58,616 nt of DNA from Chryseolinea sp. (GCA_025923195.1 JAICGJ010000013.1:1-58616), one strand, 5' to 3'. Positions 1 through 9,347 are shown, numbered from the stretch's first letter. The notes: generated from the sequence alone by a model not told the origin. A program made the numbers and translations.

Positions 1-227
1 GATTTCTGAAGAGCATCCATTGACCATTAAAGTGTATTCCGACAGTGATTCGATCGTTGTTTTAGAATAATCTGCAAAGAAAATCAGGGATGGATGAAAA
101 CTCTCCAGGTGTCGGGCTGGAAAACATTTGCAAAAGGTACGAATTCCTGACCGATCGGAGAGTAGAGGTGTATCAAAACGGAACATTTAGAGTTCGCTTG
201 CCGAGGATATCCCAGCCGTTATCATGA
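1..227 (+). pseudogene. LytS-type sensor histidine kinase, C-terminal end, apparent frameshift
   Basis: The window opens inside a gene for a LytS/YehU-type histidine kinase (HATPase end). Frame 2 reads ISEEHPLTIKVYSDSDSIVV and then hits TAA at 68-70. The next frame, from base 66, continues as NNLQRKSGMDENSPG and then VGLENICKRYEFL, the G-box and tail typical of this family, and stops at TGA 225-227. The two halves join as one kinase if one base is skipped or two are missing around 65-67. The stop overlaps the regulator start as ATGA, the usual coupling of a kinase with its LytTR partner. I call it frameshifted, but a sequencing error in this A-rich stretch is equally possible. The rest of the gene lies outside the window. 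Confidence 0.7.
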
Positions 228-985
228 AGAACGTATTGATAGTAGAGGATGAACCGCAGGCCGCCAGGAGACTGGAGTCGTTGATTAAGGACCTAATTCC
301 GGAGGTGTTGATTTTAGACAAGCTCGATTCGGTAAAAAAATCCGTGAAATGGCTTAACGAAAATCCTTCACCAGATTTGATTTTCATGGACATTCAACTT
401 GCAGATGGAATCAGCTTCCGGATTTTTGAGCAATGCCAGGTAATGGCCCCCGTTATTTTTACTACTGCCTATGATGCTTATGCGTTGCGAGCGTTTAAAG
501 TCAACAGCATAGATTACATCTTGAAGCCGGTTGACAAAGAGGATCTTGCAGCAGCTTTGAAAAAATTTGAGACACTTACCCGAAAGGATAATGCTGCCGA
601 ATTGTTAACAAGCATTGGAGAAGCAGTAAAAATGTTAACGCGTCAATATAAAACGCGGTTTGTCATAAAGGTGGGTGAACATCTAAAGTCAATCGAGGTA
701 AACGATATCTTGTATTTTTTCAGTTTTGAAAAGGCCACCTTTGCCAAAATTTCGGATGGAAGGAGACATATTCTTGATTTTACGTTGGAACAACTCGAAG
801 AAGTTCTGAATCCCCAGCTATTCTTTCGAATTAACCGGAAGTATATCGTTTCAGCGGAATCTATCCAGGACATGGTGAGCTATTCCAATAGCCGGTTAAA
901 ACTTGTTCTGAAAGGGTCTGACGATTCAGATATAATCGTTTCCAGGGAGCGGGTGCAGGAATTTAAAGATTGGCTTGACCGGTGA
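224..985 (+). CDS. LytTR-family two-component response regulator
   Basis: A 253-residue regulator with an N-terminal receiver domain (about residues 2-118) and a C-terminal LytTR DNA-binding domain (about 148-250). The receiver shows the acidic pocket VEDE (8-10), the phospho-acceptor Asp56 in IFMDIQ, and the conserved Lys in ILKPVD. The LytTR part carries the family pattern of an FxRINRKYIV segment followed by basic strands. It is coupled by a 4-base overlap to the kinase fragment upstream, so the pair should form a LytS/LytTR phosphorelay that activates unknown target promoters. The last 23 bases overlap the 3' end of the convergent receiver gene. Confidence 0.93.
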   Translation: MKNVLIVEDEPQAARRLESLIKDLIPEVLILDKLDSVKKSVKWLNENPSPDLIFMDIQLADGISFRIFEQCQVMAPVIFTTAYDAYALRAFKVNSIDYILKPVDKEDLAAALKKFETLTRKDNAAELLTSIGEAVKMLTRQYKTRFVIKVGEHLKSIEVNDILYFFSFEKATFAKISDGRRHILDFTLEQLEEVLNPQLFFRINRKYIVSAESIQDMVSYSNSRLKLVLKGSDDSDIIVSRERVQEFKDWLDR

Positions 986-1391
986 ACTCGTTGTGATTGA
1001 TCAGTTTTTTTAGATCCTCAATGTCAGATTGTTTGAGCGGCTTGGTAATAAATTGTATAACGTTAGGAAAGGTGAAGGCTTGCGACCTGTCTTTTGCGCT
1101 GTTTGAACTCGTTAGGACCACGATTTTTGATTTTGACCTGATGGGTTCTGGCAGATCTTTGAAATTTTTCAGAAAGGAAAACCCATCGACTTCCGGCATA
1201 TTTAGGTCCAGAAAAATTATCTCGGGGGCATCATCAATAGTTGCGTTTTTAAGCCAATTCAAGGCTTCGTCAGCCGACTTGTAGAGCAAAAGCTCATTCG
1301 AAAAATCATAAACTTCCAAAAATCTCCGCTGGATAAAAAGATCGATGTCACTGTCATCGATCAACACCGTCTTATCTACTAGTCTAGGCAT
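963..1391 (-). CDS. single-domain response regulator (CheY/Rcp1-like receiver)
   Basis: 142 residues forming a stand-alone receiver domain with no output domain. Visible are the acidic pair in LIDDSD (11-15), the phospho-acceptor Asp62 in IIFLDLNMP, the conserved Ser/Thr in VVLTSSN and the Lys in FITKPLK. Proteins like this act as phosphate shuttles or by binding a partner. It converges on the LytTR gene with 23 bases of 3' overlap, so each transcript runs antisense to the end of the other. No kinase partner is adjacent on its own strand. The ATG at 1391 fits the domain start directly. Confidence 0.88.
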   Translation of the reverse strand: MPRLVDKTVLIDDSDIDLFIQRRFLEVYDFSNELLLYKSADEALNWLKNATIDDAPEIIFLDLNMPEVDGFSFLKNFKDLPEPIRSKSKIVVLTSSNSAKDRSQAFTFPNVIQFITKPLKQSDIEDLKKLINHNEFTGQANL

Positions 1392-1527
1392 AACTGCTTT
1401 TCAAAGGTGCATCAATAAACTTAATAAAAAAGTAGCCAAATGGATAAAAAGTTACTTAAAATATAATTGTTGGTTTTAAAGCTTTGAAAAATGTGTTAAA
1501 ATTGAAACTCTAAACCTAAGCATTACC

Positions 1528-2424
1528 ATGAAATTTAAGCACCTCATTTATTTCACCATTAGTCCCTTGATCGCCTTGGCATTGGCATCATGTGGGTCTT
1601 CCAGTAGCGATAAAGATAAAAACTCCACAGAATTTAAAGATGCAGAACAAAGCCTGAAACAACAGCTAGAAGAATTAATCTACAACATCCCTTCTCCTTC
1701 TGAAATCCCGTATCTGCTACAAGCTACTGGTGCTGAATTTAATGAAAGCTTGGTCAATCCTCGTACAAAAGTCGACCAGTATGCCTCCCGTACCGATAAG
1801 GCTGCGCTTAACCTGGGTGTGTATGCAGCCGATATTGGGTACTTGAGCTCGTATGATAAGACCCAGCAGGCAATTGATTATCTGAACTCGGCCAAGACCC
1901 TTGCCGATAACCTGGGTGTTATTGGTTCTTTCGATGTTGAGGTGCTTCAAAAATTTGAACAGAACATCACCAACAAGGATTCTTTGACCCGACTCCTGGA
2001 TCGAACTATAAAACAGACGCAGACGTACCTTGCAGATGATAATAGAAACAAACTTTCTGCCCTCGTGGTAACAGGGAGTTTTATAGAAGGTCTCTATATT
2101 TCAACTGGTTTAGTTAAGACATATCCGAAAGATCTCCTTCCTGATGACGCCAAAAATCTGGTGCTTACCCCCATTATCCGGGTGATACTCGATCAAAAGA
2201 AATCGGTTTCCGATCTATTGAAAATGCTTACCTCTACGGCAGTTGAACAAAGTGAGCCAGTAACAACGATCGCGTCTGATCTGAAGTCTCTTGAAGCTGC
2301 ATATGCAGCCTTAAACATTGAAGAGCAAATCAAGAACAACAAGGCAAATTTGGTCCTATCAGACAAGAACCTCATCGAAATCACCAACATTGTTGAAAAA
2401 ATAAGAAAGAGCATTACAGACTGA
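1528..2424 (+). CDS. conserved hypothetical lipoprotein
   Basis: 298 residues. The N-terminus is a lipoprotein signal: a basic start, a hydrophobic stretch and the lipobox LASC, with the modified Cys at about residue 22, followed by a Ser/Asp/Lys-rich linker. The mature part is almost entirely predicted helix (LEELIYNIPSPSEIP, then long Leu/Lys/Asp-rich segments) with no catalytic motif I can name. I do not recognise a named family. It stands alone: a strong terminator follows at 2451 and the neighbour upstream is divergent. A periplasm-facing, membrane-anchored helical protein is all that can be said. Confidence 0.8.
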   Translation: MKFKHLIYFTISPLIALALASCGSSSSDKDKNSTEFKDAEQSLKQQLEELIYNIPSPSEIPYLLQATGAEFNESLVNPRTKVDQYASRTDKAALNLGVYAADIGYLSSYDKTQQAIDYLNSAKTLADNLGVIGSFDVEVLQKFEQNITNKDSLTRLLDRTIKQTQTYLADDNRNKLSALVVTGSFIEGLYISTGLVKTYPKDLLPDDAKNLVLTPIIRVILDQKKSVSDLLKMLTSTAVEQSEPVTTIASDLKSLEAAYAALNIEEQIKNNKANLVLSDKNLIEITNIVEKIRKSITD

Positions 2425-2450
2425 CAGGTGATTTATCTTACATGAATATA

Positions 2451-2483
2451 AGGGACTGGAACTACCAGTCCCTTATTATTTTT
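2451..2483 (+). terminator. intrinsic terminator of the 1528 lipoprotein gene
   Basis: A perfect 9-bp stem, AGGGACTGG (2451-2459) against CCAGTCCCT (2465-2473), with a 5-base loop, followed by a T-rich tract to 2483. It ends 55 bases before the next start, so the transporter gene downstream needs its own promoter. Confidence 0.85.
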
Positions 2484-2537
2484 CGGCTATTATATCATCT
2501 TTCGATATATTTAGATATCCCGATTTAAACTTTTACA

Positions 2538-5500
2538 ATGAGCGAACAGTTACTCAATGCCATTCTCCGTTTGTTTGCCGTAGTAGCCAAGGAAGATGAA
2601 GTAACGCATCACGAGCGCGATCAAATTAAAACTTTCTTGGAAGGGCATGTCAGCCTATCAGCCGTCGACTCCTATCTAAAAATGTTCGATGAATTTACGG
2701 GGAATCTTACTCCAGGCGCAGCGGGGACAACCAGTGAAGTTGCCCGTGTTAGCGAACTATGCAGAGAGGTTAGTGTCGATTTAACTCAAAAACAAAAAAT
2801 AGTTCTAGTACTCGAAATTATTAATGTTATCCAGGCCGACGGAAGTATTTCAGATCGTGAGAAAGAACTGGTCAATACTATCGGAGAGCACTTTAAAATT
2901 AATCCGAAGGAGGTGGAGGCGATTATCACCTTCGTCCTTGCCCAGGAGCCGGCGCAAATTAACCATCCTCAGATTCTTGTCATAGACGCTGCAAACGTAC
3001 GCGGTTCATCTAGATCCCATTACATCTGCAGGTCTCATCTCAGGGGATTTATAGCGATTCTATATGTAGAGCAAGCGGAGTTTTATTTCATTAAATATCT
3101 GGGCGGATCCGATGTCTATCTGAACGGGGTTCCGGTGAAGGCTGGAAGGATTGGCGTTTTTGCAGTAGGCAGTATGTTGCGCTGGGAGAAGGATGAACCA
3201 ATCTATTATGGCGAGGTATTAAACAGGTTTAAGAAGTTTGGAGAATTTCCCAGGCTTTCATTTGAAGGCAGGAATATAAGCTTCAGGTTCAAGAGCGGCA
3301 GGATTGGATTAAGAGGAGTTAATTTATCGGAAGAGTCGGGCAACCTGATTGCATTAATGGGCGGCAGCGGAGCGGGAAAGTCAACCTTGTTGCACGTATT
3401 GAATGGTTCAGAAAAGCCCTCGGAGGGTGAAGTACTGATCAATGGGATAGACATTCACAAACATCCGGAAAAAATTGAGGGAGTAATCGGTTTCGTCCCG
3501 CAGGATGATCTGCTGATCGAAGACCTCACAGTCTATCAAAATTTGTACTATGCTGCAAAACTTTGTTTTTCAAATTTGTCAGAGCAGGAAATCACTGACC
3601 TGGTGATGAAGGTGCTTGAAGACCTGGGTCTAACAGAAACCAAAGATCTCAAAGTTGGGTCACCGTTGCAAAAGACAATAAGCGGTGGCCAGAGAAAGAG
3701 ACTGAACATTGGCCTCGAGCTCCTTCGCGAACCCGCAGTACTTTTTTGTGATGAACCGACCAGTGGGTTGTCGTCAAGGGACTCTGAAAATATTATTGAT
3801 TTGTTAAAGGAACTTTCGTTGAAGGGCAAATTGGTTTTTGCCGTCATACATCAGCCTTCTTCAGACATCTTCAAGATGTTTGATAAGCTGTTGATCCTTG
3901 ATACAGGTGGTTACCAGATTTACTATGGGAATCCCGTTGACTCAATCGTATACTTCAAAAAATCTGTCAACCTTGTGAATAGCGACGAAGGAGAATGTCA
4001 CGATTGCGGCAATGTCAACCCTGAACAAATTTTTAACATTATCGAAACGAAAGTCATCAACGAGTATGGTTACTTTACAAATGAGAGAAAGATCTCTCCG
4101 GAGCAATGGAATGTTGTCTACAAAAAGAACTACAAGCCGTTTTCCGTTAAGCCTTCACATGAACAGCCGCATTCAACCCTGAATATTCCATCTCGATTAA
4201 AGCAGGCGCACTTGTTCTCCTTGCGTGATATCCAAGCGAAAATTCACAATCGGCAATACATGATCATTAATCTGCTGGAAGCACCGGTTCTCGCATTTAT
4301 ACTTGCCTTTATAGTCAGATACTACAATGAAGATGATAAGTTCTTAAATGAATATTTGTTTTCAAAGAACTTAAATTTGCCGGCATATTTGTTCATGAGC
4401 ATCATCGTAGCGTTGTTCATGGGCCTTACCGTAAGTGCAGAGGAAATCATTCGCGATCGCAAGATTCTGAAACGCGAGGCCTTTCTGCATTTGAGCAGAA
4501 GTAGTTATATTATTTCCAAGATTTCCATTTTGTTTATTCTATCTGCTATTCAGACATTAAGTTTTGTGTGGGTGGGAAACTTTATTTTACAGATCGAGGG
4601 TATGTTTTTGGAACATTGGTTTATTTTGTTTACAACAGCCTGTTTTGCAAATCTTTTGGGATTGAATATATCATCAGCATTTAATTCTGCTGTCACGATC
4701 TATATTTTGATTCCATTACTGTTGATACCGCAACTTATCTTGAGCGGGGTTGTTGTTAAATTCGATAAATTGAATCCGAGAATTGGAAATGTGGCAACGG
4801 TGCCTTTTGTGGGTGATTTGATGGCATCGCGCTGGGCCTTCGAGGCCGCAATGGTAACTCAGTTCAAGGACAATGATTTTGAAAAACAGTTTTACCTCTA
4901 TGACAAGGCGATGGCAAATTCGGATTATAAAAAGGTATATCTTATACCCGAAATAGAGACTAGACTTCAGTATTGTTTGAATAATTTCCGATCAGCCGAC
5001 GAGAACGTAAAGGACAAAGTCAATGATGATCTAATGCTCATACGAAATGAGCTATTGAAGGAACTGCGGGAGACACAACACGATTTGGCGGCAGTTGGCA
5101 ATCTTGCTGCCGGCCGCTTTGATTCGGTTTCATACGAACAGATTTCTCAATTTTTGGAAGGTCTAAAGCGGTTTTACGTCAACCGTTATAATGCAGCTGA
5201 CAAGAAAAAAGAAGAATTGATTTTTAGTTTGACGAACACGCGTGAAAAGGAAGCTCTTTTCAATCGTTACCGCGAGACTTACCATAATGAGGCGATCGCT
5301 GAACTGGTCAAAAATTTAACGGAGACGCACCGTATAATTGAAAAGGACGGCAAACTGATCCAGAAAATTTATCCGATTTATAAGGATCCTGATCCCGACC
5401 ATGCGATCGACTTTGACGCACAGTTCTATATGCCGGCAAAACATTTCCTTAAAGAAGATATAGACACATTTTATTTCAATACCAGTGTCATCTGGTCTAT

Positions 5501-5597
5501 GACGCTGGTATTAGCCATTACGTTGTATTTTGATGTGTTGCGCAGGATCGTTGACGGTATTGGAAATTTATCAAATCCCTTGAATAGAAGAAAGTAA
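2538..5597 (+). CDS. TerB-like / FHA-like / ABCG-type ABC transporter fusion
   Basis: 1019 residues holding ATPase and permease in one chain. Residues 1-140 are helical and resemble the TerB/DjlA acidic fold (VIQADGSISDREKELV at 98-113). About 145-235 looks like an FHA-type beta sandwich (SRSHYI, then DVYLNGVPV). The ATPase follows: Walker A GGSGAGKST (275-283), signature ISGGQRK (381-387), Walker B VLFCDEP (401-407), H-loop HQPSS. ABC2-type membrane segments lie at about 575-765, then a roughly 210-residue charged helical insert, then a last membrane helix near the C-terminus. A Cys pair (ECHDC) follows the ATPase. This is the ABCG (White) order, ATPase before permease. The substrate is unknown. 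The DUF218 gene follows after 11 bases, suggesting one transcript. Confidence 0.88.
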   Translation: MSEQLLNAILRLFAVVAKEDEVTHHERDQIKTFLEGHVSLSAVDSYLKMFDEFTGNLTPGAAGTTSEVARVSELCREVSVDLTQKQKIVLVLEIINVIQADGSISDREKELVNTIGEHFKINPKEVEAIITFVLAQEPAQINHPQILVIDAANVRGSSRSHYICRSHLRGFIAILYVEQAEFYFIKYLGGSDVYLNGVPVKAGRIGVFAVGSMLRWEKDEPIYYGEVLNRFKKFGEFPRLSFEGRNISFRFKSGRIGLRGVNLSEESGNLIALMGGSGAGKSTLLHVLNGSEKPSEGEVLINGIDIHKHPEKIEGVIGFVPQDDLLIEDLTVYQNLYYAAKLCFSNLSEQEITDLVMKVLEDLGLTETKDLKVGSPLQKTISGGQRKRLNIGLELLREPAVLFCDEPTSGLSSRDSENIIDLLKELSLKGKLVFAVIHQPSSDIFKMFDKLLILDTGGYQIYYGNPVDSIVYFKKSVNLVNSDEGECHDCGNVNPEQIFNIIETKVINEYGYFTNERKISPEQWNVVYKKNYKPFSVKPSHEQPHSTLNIPSRLKQAHLFSLRDIQAKIHNRQYMIINLLEAPVLAFILAFIVRYYNEDDKFLNEYLFSKNLNLPAYLFMSIIVALFMGLTVSAEEIIRDRKILKREAFLHLSRSSYIISKISILFILSAIQTLSFVWVGNFILQIEGMFLEHWFILFTTACFANLLGLNISSAFNSAVTIYILIPLLLIPQLILSGVVVKFDKLNPRIGNVATVPFVGDLMASRWAFEAAMVTQFKDNDFEKQFYLYDKAMANSDYKKVYLIPEIETRLQYCLNNFRSADENVKDKVNDDLMLIRNELLKELRETQHDLAAVGNLAAGRFDSVSYEQISQFLEGLKRFYVNRYNAADKKKEELIFSLTNTREKEALFNRYRETYHNEAIAELVKNLTETHRIIEKDGKLIQKIYPIYKDPDPDHAIDFDAQFYMPAKHFLKEDIDTFYFNTSVIWSMTLVLAITLYFDVLRRIVDGIGNLSNPLNRRK

Positions 5598-5608
5598 AAC
5601 GCGAAACA

Positions 5609-6376
5609 ATGTTTTTTGTCCTATCCAAGACGTTGAGTTTTTTGGTATTGCCGCTAACGATGGTATTTCTATGCTTTTTGGTTTCGGTAATTGTAAAAAA
5701 GCAGCCCTGGAAAAAAAGATTTTTTTGGGCTGGCTTTTCCCTGATGCTATTCTTTTCAAATGATTTCATTTCGAATGCAATTATGCGCGCATGGGAAGTG
5801 GATGCGCGGCCATTTAAGGATATGCGTCCGTATCAGATTGGAATTGTGCTGACAGGCACTACCCACAGTTTTCTTAAGCCTGACGATCGAGTCTACTTTA
5901 AACGTGGTGCCGACCGGGTTACCCATACCATTCAACTTTACAAACTGGGACTGATAAAGAAAATTCTTATCAGTGGCGGCACAGGAAGATTGTTGAAAGC
6001 GGATGAACCGGAAGCTGACAAATTTAAGCGGGTAATGTTGATTGCAGAAATCCCTGAATCGGATATCATTCTGGAAAATGAAACCAGAAATACCTATGAA
6101 TCCGCCGTGGCTGTGAGCGAAATATTGAAAACGCAAAAGATCCGAGCTGAAGATTGTTTGCTGATAACATCTGCTTTTCACATGCGCAGGTCAATGGCGT
6201 GCTATAACAAAGCAGGACTTCATGTTGAGTCGTTCAGTACTGATTTTTATGGGCTGCCGGATAAAGTCTTTCTAGCATCGCTACTGATCCCGAGTATAGA
6301 AGGATTTATTATTTGGGAGAAACTATTAAAGGAGTGGACCGGTTTTGTTGCTTACAAGGTTGCCGGATTTATTTGA
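5609..6376 (+). CDS. DUF218 (ElyC/SanA/YdcF-like) membrane protein
   Basis: 255 residues. Two N-terminal membrane helices (about 7-29 and 37-54) precede a DUF218 domain (about 78-230). Motifs seen are GIVLTGT at its first strand, KILISGGTG, the ENETRNTYESA segment and LLITSAFHMRRS. E. coli relatives ElyC and SanA act in envelope integrity and lipid-carrier or peptidoglycan homeostasis; the biochemical activity of the family is uncertain. It sits 11 bases behind the ABC transporter gene and 39 bases ahead of the rhodanese lipoprotein, so an envelope-related operon is likely. Confidence 0.86.
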   Translation: MFFVLSKTLSFLVLPLTMVFLCFLVSVIVKKQPWKKRFFWAGFSLMLFFSNDFISNAIMRAWEVDARPFKDMRPYQIGIVLTGTTHSFLKPDDRVYFKRGADRVTHTIQLYKLGLIKKILISGGTGRLLKADEPEADKFKRVMLIAEIPESDIILENETRNTYESAVAVSEILKTQKIRAEDCLLITSAFHMRRSMACYNKAGLHVESFSTDFYGLPDKVFLASLLIPSIEGFIIWEKLLKEWTGFVAYKVAGFI

Positions 6377-6415
6377 TTACTTTTATATAGCGCTATGATA
6401 TTAAATTCGACTTAT

Positions 6416-6832
6416 ATGCGAAACATATTCTTCTTTTGCTGTCTGATGTTCTTGTTGGCCGGTTGTGCCAGCAAGGAAAACAAGGAAAGCAACAGCTTGC
6501 CTGAAACGGGCACAACGAACCTGGAGCCTCAAGCCTTTATGTCACGGCTTTCCGCGACATCCAATGCAATTTTACTTGATGTCCGAACGCCTGAAGAGGT
6601 GGCTGAGGGATTTATTAAGGGCGCGATGAATATTGACTACACCGATTCAAGTTTTGCAGAGAAAATTCGCGGCCTCGATAAGTCCAAAACCTATTTTGTT
6701 TACTGTAAATCTGGTAAGCGTACAGCTGGTGCCGTCGATCAAATGGAGCAATCTGGATTTAAAAATATTTACACGCTGGATGGCGGATATACGAGCTGGG
6801 TTGAAAGTGGCCTAGAAACGGTTAAACCTTGA
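6416..6832 (+). CDS. rhodanese-domain lipoprotein
   Basis: About 138 residues from the ATG at 6416; an in-frame ATG at 6395 adds seven residues. I prefer 6416 because the peptide then begins MRNIFFF, a proper lipoprotein signal with lipobox LAGC. After a short linker comes one rhodanese domain: LLDVRTPEEV at the entry, the active-site loop CKSGKR with its catalytic Cys, and a closing LDGGYTSW. Such exported rhodaneses carry sulfane sulfur or reduce thiols in the periplasm. The partner is unknown. It is the last gene of the run that begins with the ABC fusion at 2538. Confidence 0.88.
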   Translation: MRNIFFFCCLMFLLAGCASKENKESNSLPETGTTNLEPQAFMSRLSATSNAILLDVRTPEEVAEGFIKGAMNIDYTDSSFAEKIRGLDKSKTYFVYCKSGKRTAGAVDQMEQSGFKNIYTLDGGYTSWVESGLETVKP

Positions 6833-6950
6833 AGTTAACTGGCGATTTATTCCGTGATAAATACGCTGTATCGTGCAAATATTCTTATCCCCACCTCTGG
6901 ATCATAAATTTGCCTTATTTTAGGGCACAAAAAAAAAGCACGCACACTCT

Positions 6951-8195
6951 ATGTCAGTTGTTTTGATGCACCCTAGTGGGAATAATTTTGTCCGGGCATT
7001 GTTGCAAGCTATGCAGGAAGAAGACATGCTCGCGGAATTTAACACGGCAATTGCTGTAGATCCCAATAGCTCGTTGCTTAAATTATTGCCTGAGAATATG
7101 CGCAACGAATTGTTAAGAAGATCATTTTCAGTACCCAAGGATAAAATTCACTTATATCCAGTTCGTGAAGTGGCTCGATTGGTACTTCCACGGCTTGGCT
7201 TTGCTGGGAGCGTACGCCACGAAATTGGTTGGGCCAGTTTGGACGCAGTATTTCAGAATTTTGATGCGGCTGTTTCACGCCGGTTGCCGGCCTTGACAAA
7301 AAGGAAAAATGTAACGGCGGTGTATGCTTACGAGGACGGAGCGCTATCAACATTTAAAAAAGCAAAATCCCTAGGGCTGAAATGTATTTATGATTTACCC
7401 ATCGCTTATTGGGATACCGGACGCAGGTTAATGAATGAAGAGGCGGAAAGACTGCCTGCGTGGTCTGTAACCCTTGGAGGAGGAATTAAAGACTCTGAAA
7501 AGAAGCTTGAAAGAAAAACTCAGGAGATGGAACTCGCCGATATCGTTGTCGGGCCAGGCGACTTCGTGCTGAATTCGCTGCCGGACTGGGCGAGAAAAAA
7601 GAAGCTGATTATGTCGCCGTTCGGTTCACCTGACAACAATAATCAACAACCTATAGACCATACGTCAAAACTTGCCAAACGGCCCTTGCGTGTACTTTTT
7701 GCAGGCTCAATGGGTCAGCGGAAAGGGCTAGGCGATCTGTTCTCGGCTGTAAAACTCTTGAATCGAAAGGATATTGAATTAGTTGTCATGGGTTCTTTAC
7801 TGGCCCCAATGGACTTTTACAGGAGTCAATATCAGGATTTCGTGTACGAAGCCGGCAGGCCAAACGATCAGGTACTGGCGTTAATGAGATCTTGTGATGT
7901 ATTTTGTTTACCGTCCATCGTCGAAGGTAGGGCGCTGGTTATGCAAGAGGCTATGAGCCAGGGTTTGCCGCTGGTAATTACGCCAAACACAGGCGGTTCA
8001 GACTTAGTCAAAGAAGGAGTCACAGGCTTTTTGGTTCCAATTCGAAATCCTGATGCTATTGCAGAAAAACTCGCGTGGTTTGCTGATAACAGGAACAGAA
8101 TACCTGAGATGGGCGAAAGGGCGCGGGTGCATGCTTCGCAGTATACATGGAAAGGTTATGCAAAGAAAATTGTAGATGATATTAAGGCCGGATAA
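6951..8195 (+). CDS. family 4/GT1-type glycosyltransferase
   Basis: 414 residues with a GT-B fold. The C-terminal half (about 230-410) holds the nucleotide-sugar domain: LFAGSMGQRKGLGDL, then the E-x7-E type motif in EGRALVMQEAMSQG and the loop TPNTGGSDL. The N-terminal acceptor domain is variable, so donor and acceptor cannot be named. A -7 like element TAAATTTG lies at 6905-6912, 38 bases ahead of the ATG, without a convincing -33 partner. The gene converges on galM. It is not inside a recognisable polysaccharide cluster. Confidence 0.86.
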   Translation: MSVVLMHPSGNNFVRALLQAMQEEDMLAEFNTAIAVDPNSSLLKLLPENMRNELLRRSFSVPKDKIHLYPVREVARLVLPRLGFAGSVRHEIGWASLDAVFQNFDAAVSRRLPALTKRKNVTAVYAYEDGALSTFKKAKSLGLKCIYDLPIAYWDTGRRLMNEEAERLPAWSVTLGGGIKDSEKKLERKTQEMELADIVVGPGDFVLNSLPDWARKKKLIMSPFGSPDNNNQQPIDHTSKLAKRPLRVLFAGSMGQRKGLGDLFSAVKLLNRKDIELVVMGSLLAPMDFYRSQYQDFVYEAGRPNDQVLALMRSCDVFCLPSIVEGRALVMQEAMSQGLPLVITPNTGGSDLVKEGVTGFLVPIRNPDAIAEKLAWFADNRNRIPEMGERARVHASQYTWKGYAKKIVDDIKAG

Positions 8196-8235
8196 GAGAC
8201 TTGAATATTCGCATTTCCGCGATGCATCCCAGTCA

Positions 8236-9267
8236 TTAATTAGCAACGGAAAATTTATGAACGGTCCTGTGGAAATACGTGTCCCCTGGACGCAACATGG
8301 TCGATGGGAATTCGGGATGATTTGGCGAGTCAGGGAAGTGTTGCGCTTCCAAGCATAAAGCTGATCTGTAGGGATAAGTCTTGCCGGCTTTACCTTTGTC
8401 TGTACCATCCAGGAAATTTCCTGTGTATAGCTGCAGCCCCGGCTGTGTCGTCCAGATTTCCATTTTCCTCGCGCTGCCGGGATCTATAAGCGTTGCCGCA
8501 TGCGAAAGCTCATTGTCCATTTTGTTCAACACCCAGTTATGATCATATCCCTTCCCGTAAGCCAATTGTTCATCACCATCATTAATCCGTTCACCAACCC
8601 GAACCAGTCTTCTAAAATCGAATGGGGTGTCTTGTACCTTTCTCATTTTACCATCAGGTATTAAGTCCTTATCGACAATAGTGATTCTATCGGCATTAAT
8701 CATGAGACTGTGATCCAAGATACTATCATTTCCTTCACCTGCCAGATTATAAAAATTGTGCTGGGTTAGATTAATAACTGTTGGTCCATCTGTTGTTGCA
8801 CTATATTCGATCACCCATTCATTGTTCCCGGTAAGGATATACGCAACTTCTACGTTAACATTCGACGGGTAGCCATCCTCTCCGTCCGGACTGGCATATT
8901 CCAACAGCAATGCTTCATCGCCCTGCACGCTTGATGGCGTCATTTTCCAGAAACGATTTTGGAATCCGTGACCCCCATGCAAATGGTTATCACCATGGTT
9001 AAGAGGCAATTGATAAGGCCTGCCGTCAATAAAAAAAGCGCCTTTTGAGATACGGTTTGCATACCTGCCGATTAGGGCACCGAAATGTGGATGACCATTG
9101 AGATAATCCTCCGGCAAATCATGCCCTAGCACGATGTCGTCCAGCTTTCCCTTCTTGTCGGGTACCTTTAACGTTATAACCCTCCCGCCAAAATTAGTGA
9201 CGGTCATTTCCAGACCGTTCTTATTTTTCAGTCTGTGGGCCCTGGGGACAGAAATTTGATTCGTCAT
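8236..9267 (-). CDS. galM: aldose 1-epimerase (galactose mutarotase)
   Basis: 343 residues. It interconverts alpha and beta anomers of galactose and other aldohexoses. Family landmarks are the N-terminal NFGGRV, the substrate loop NHLHGG, the catalytic His in LTQHNFYNL and the catalytic Glu in LCLEAQHFPDSPN. I place the start at the ATG at 9267; a TTG two codons earlier (9273) is in frame but less likely. No clear signal peptide is visible, so it is probably cytoplasmic. It converges on the glycosyltransferase and lies 74 bases ahead of the stop-proximal flank of nothing co-directional downstream, so it may be transcribed alone or from the receptor operon upstream. Confidence 0.93.
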   Translation of the reverse strand: MTNQISVPRAHRLKNKNGLEMTVTNFGGRVITLKVPDKKGKLDDIVLGHDLPEDYLNGHPHFGALIGRYANRISKGAFFIDGRPYQLPLNHGDNHLHGGHGFQNRFWKMTPSSVQGDEALLLEYASPDGEDGYPSNVNVEVAYILTGNNEWVIEYSATTDGPTVINLTQHNFYNLAGEGNDSILDHSLMINADRITIVDKDLIPDGKMRKVQDTPFDFRRLVRVGERINDGDEQLAYGKGYDHNWVLNKMDNELSHAATLIDPGSARKMEIWTTQPGLQLYTGNFLDGTDKGKAGKTYPYRSALCLEAQHFPDSPNHPEFPSTMLRPGDTYFHRTVHKFSVAN

Positions 9268-9347
9268 AGACAAAAAAATGCGGGCATGTTAAAAAGTGGT
9301 GCAGCAAATCTAAAACTTAAAGTTGAATATACATTAGAGCTTCTGCT

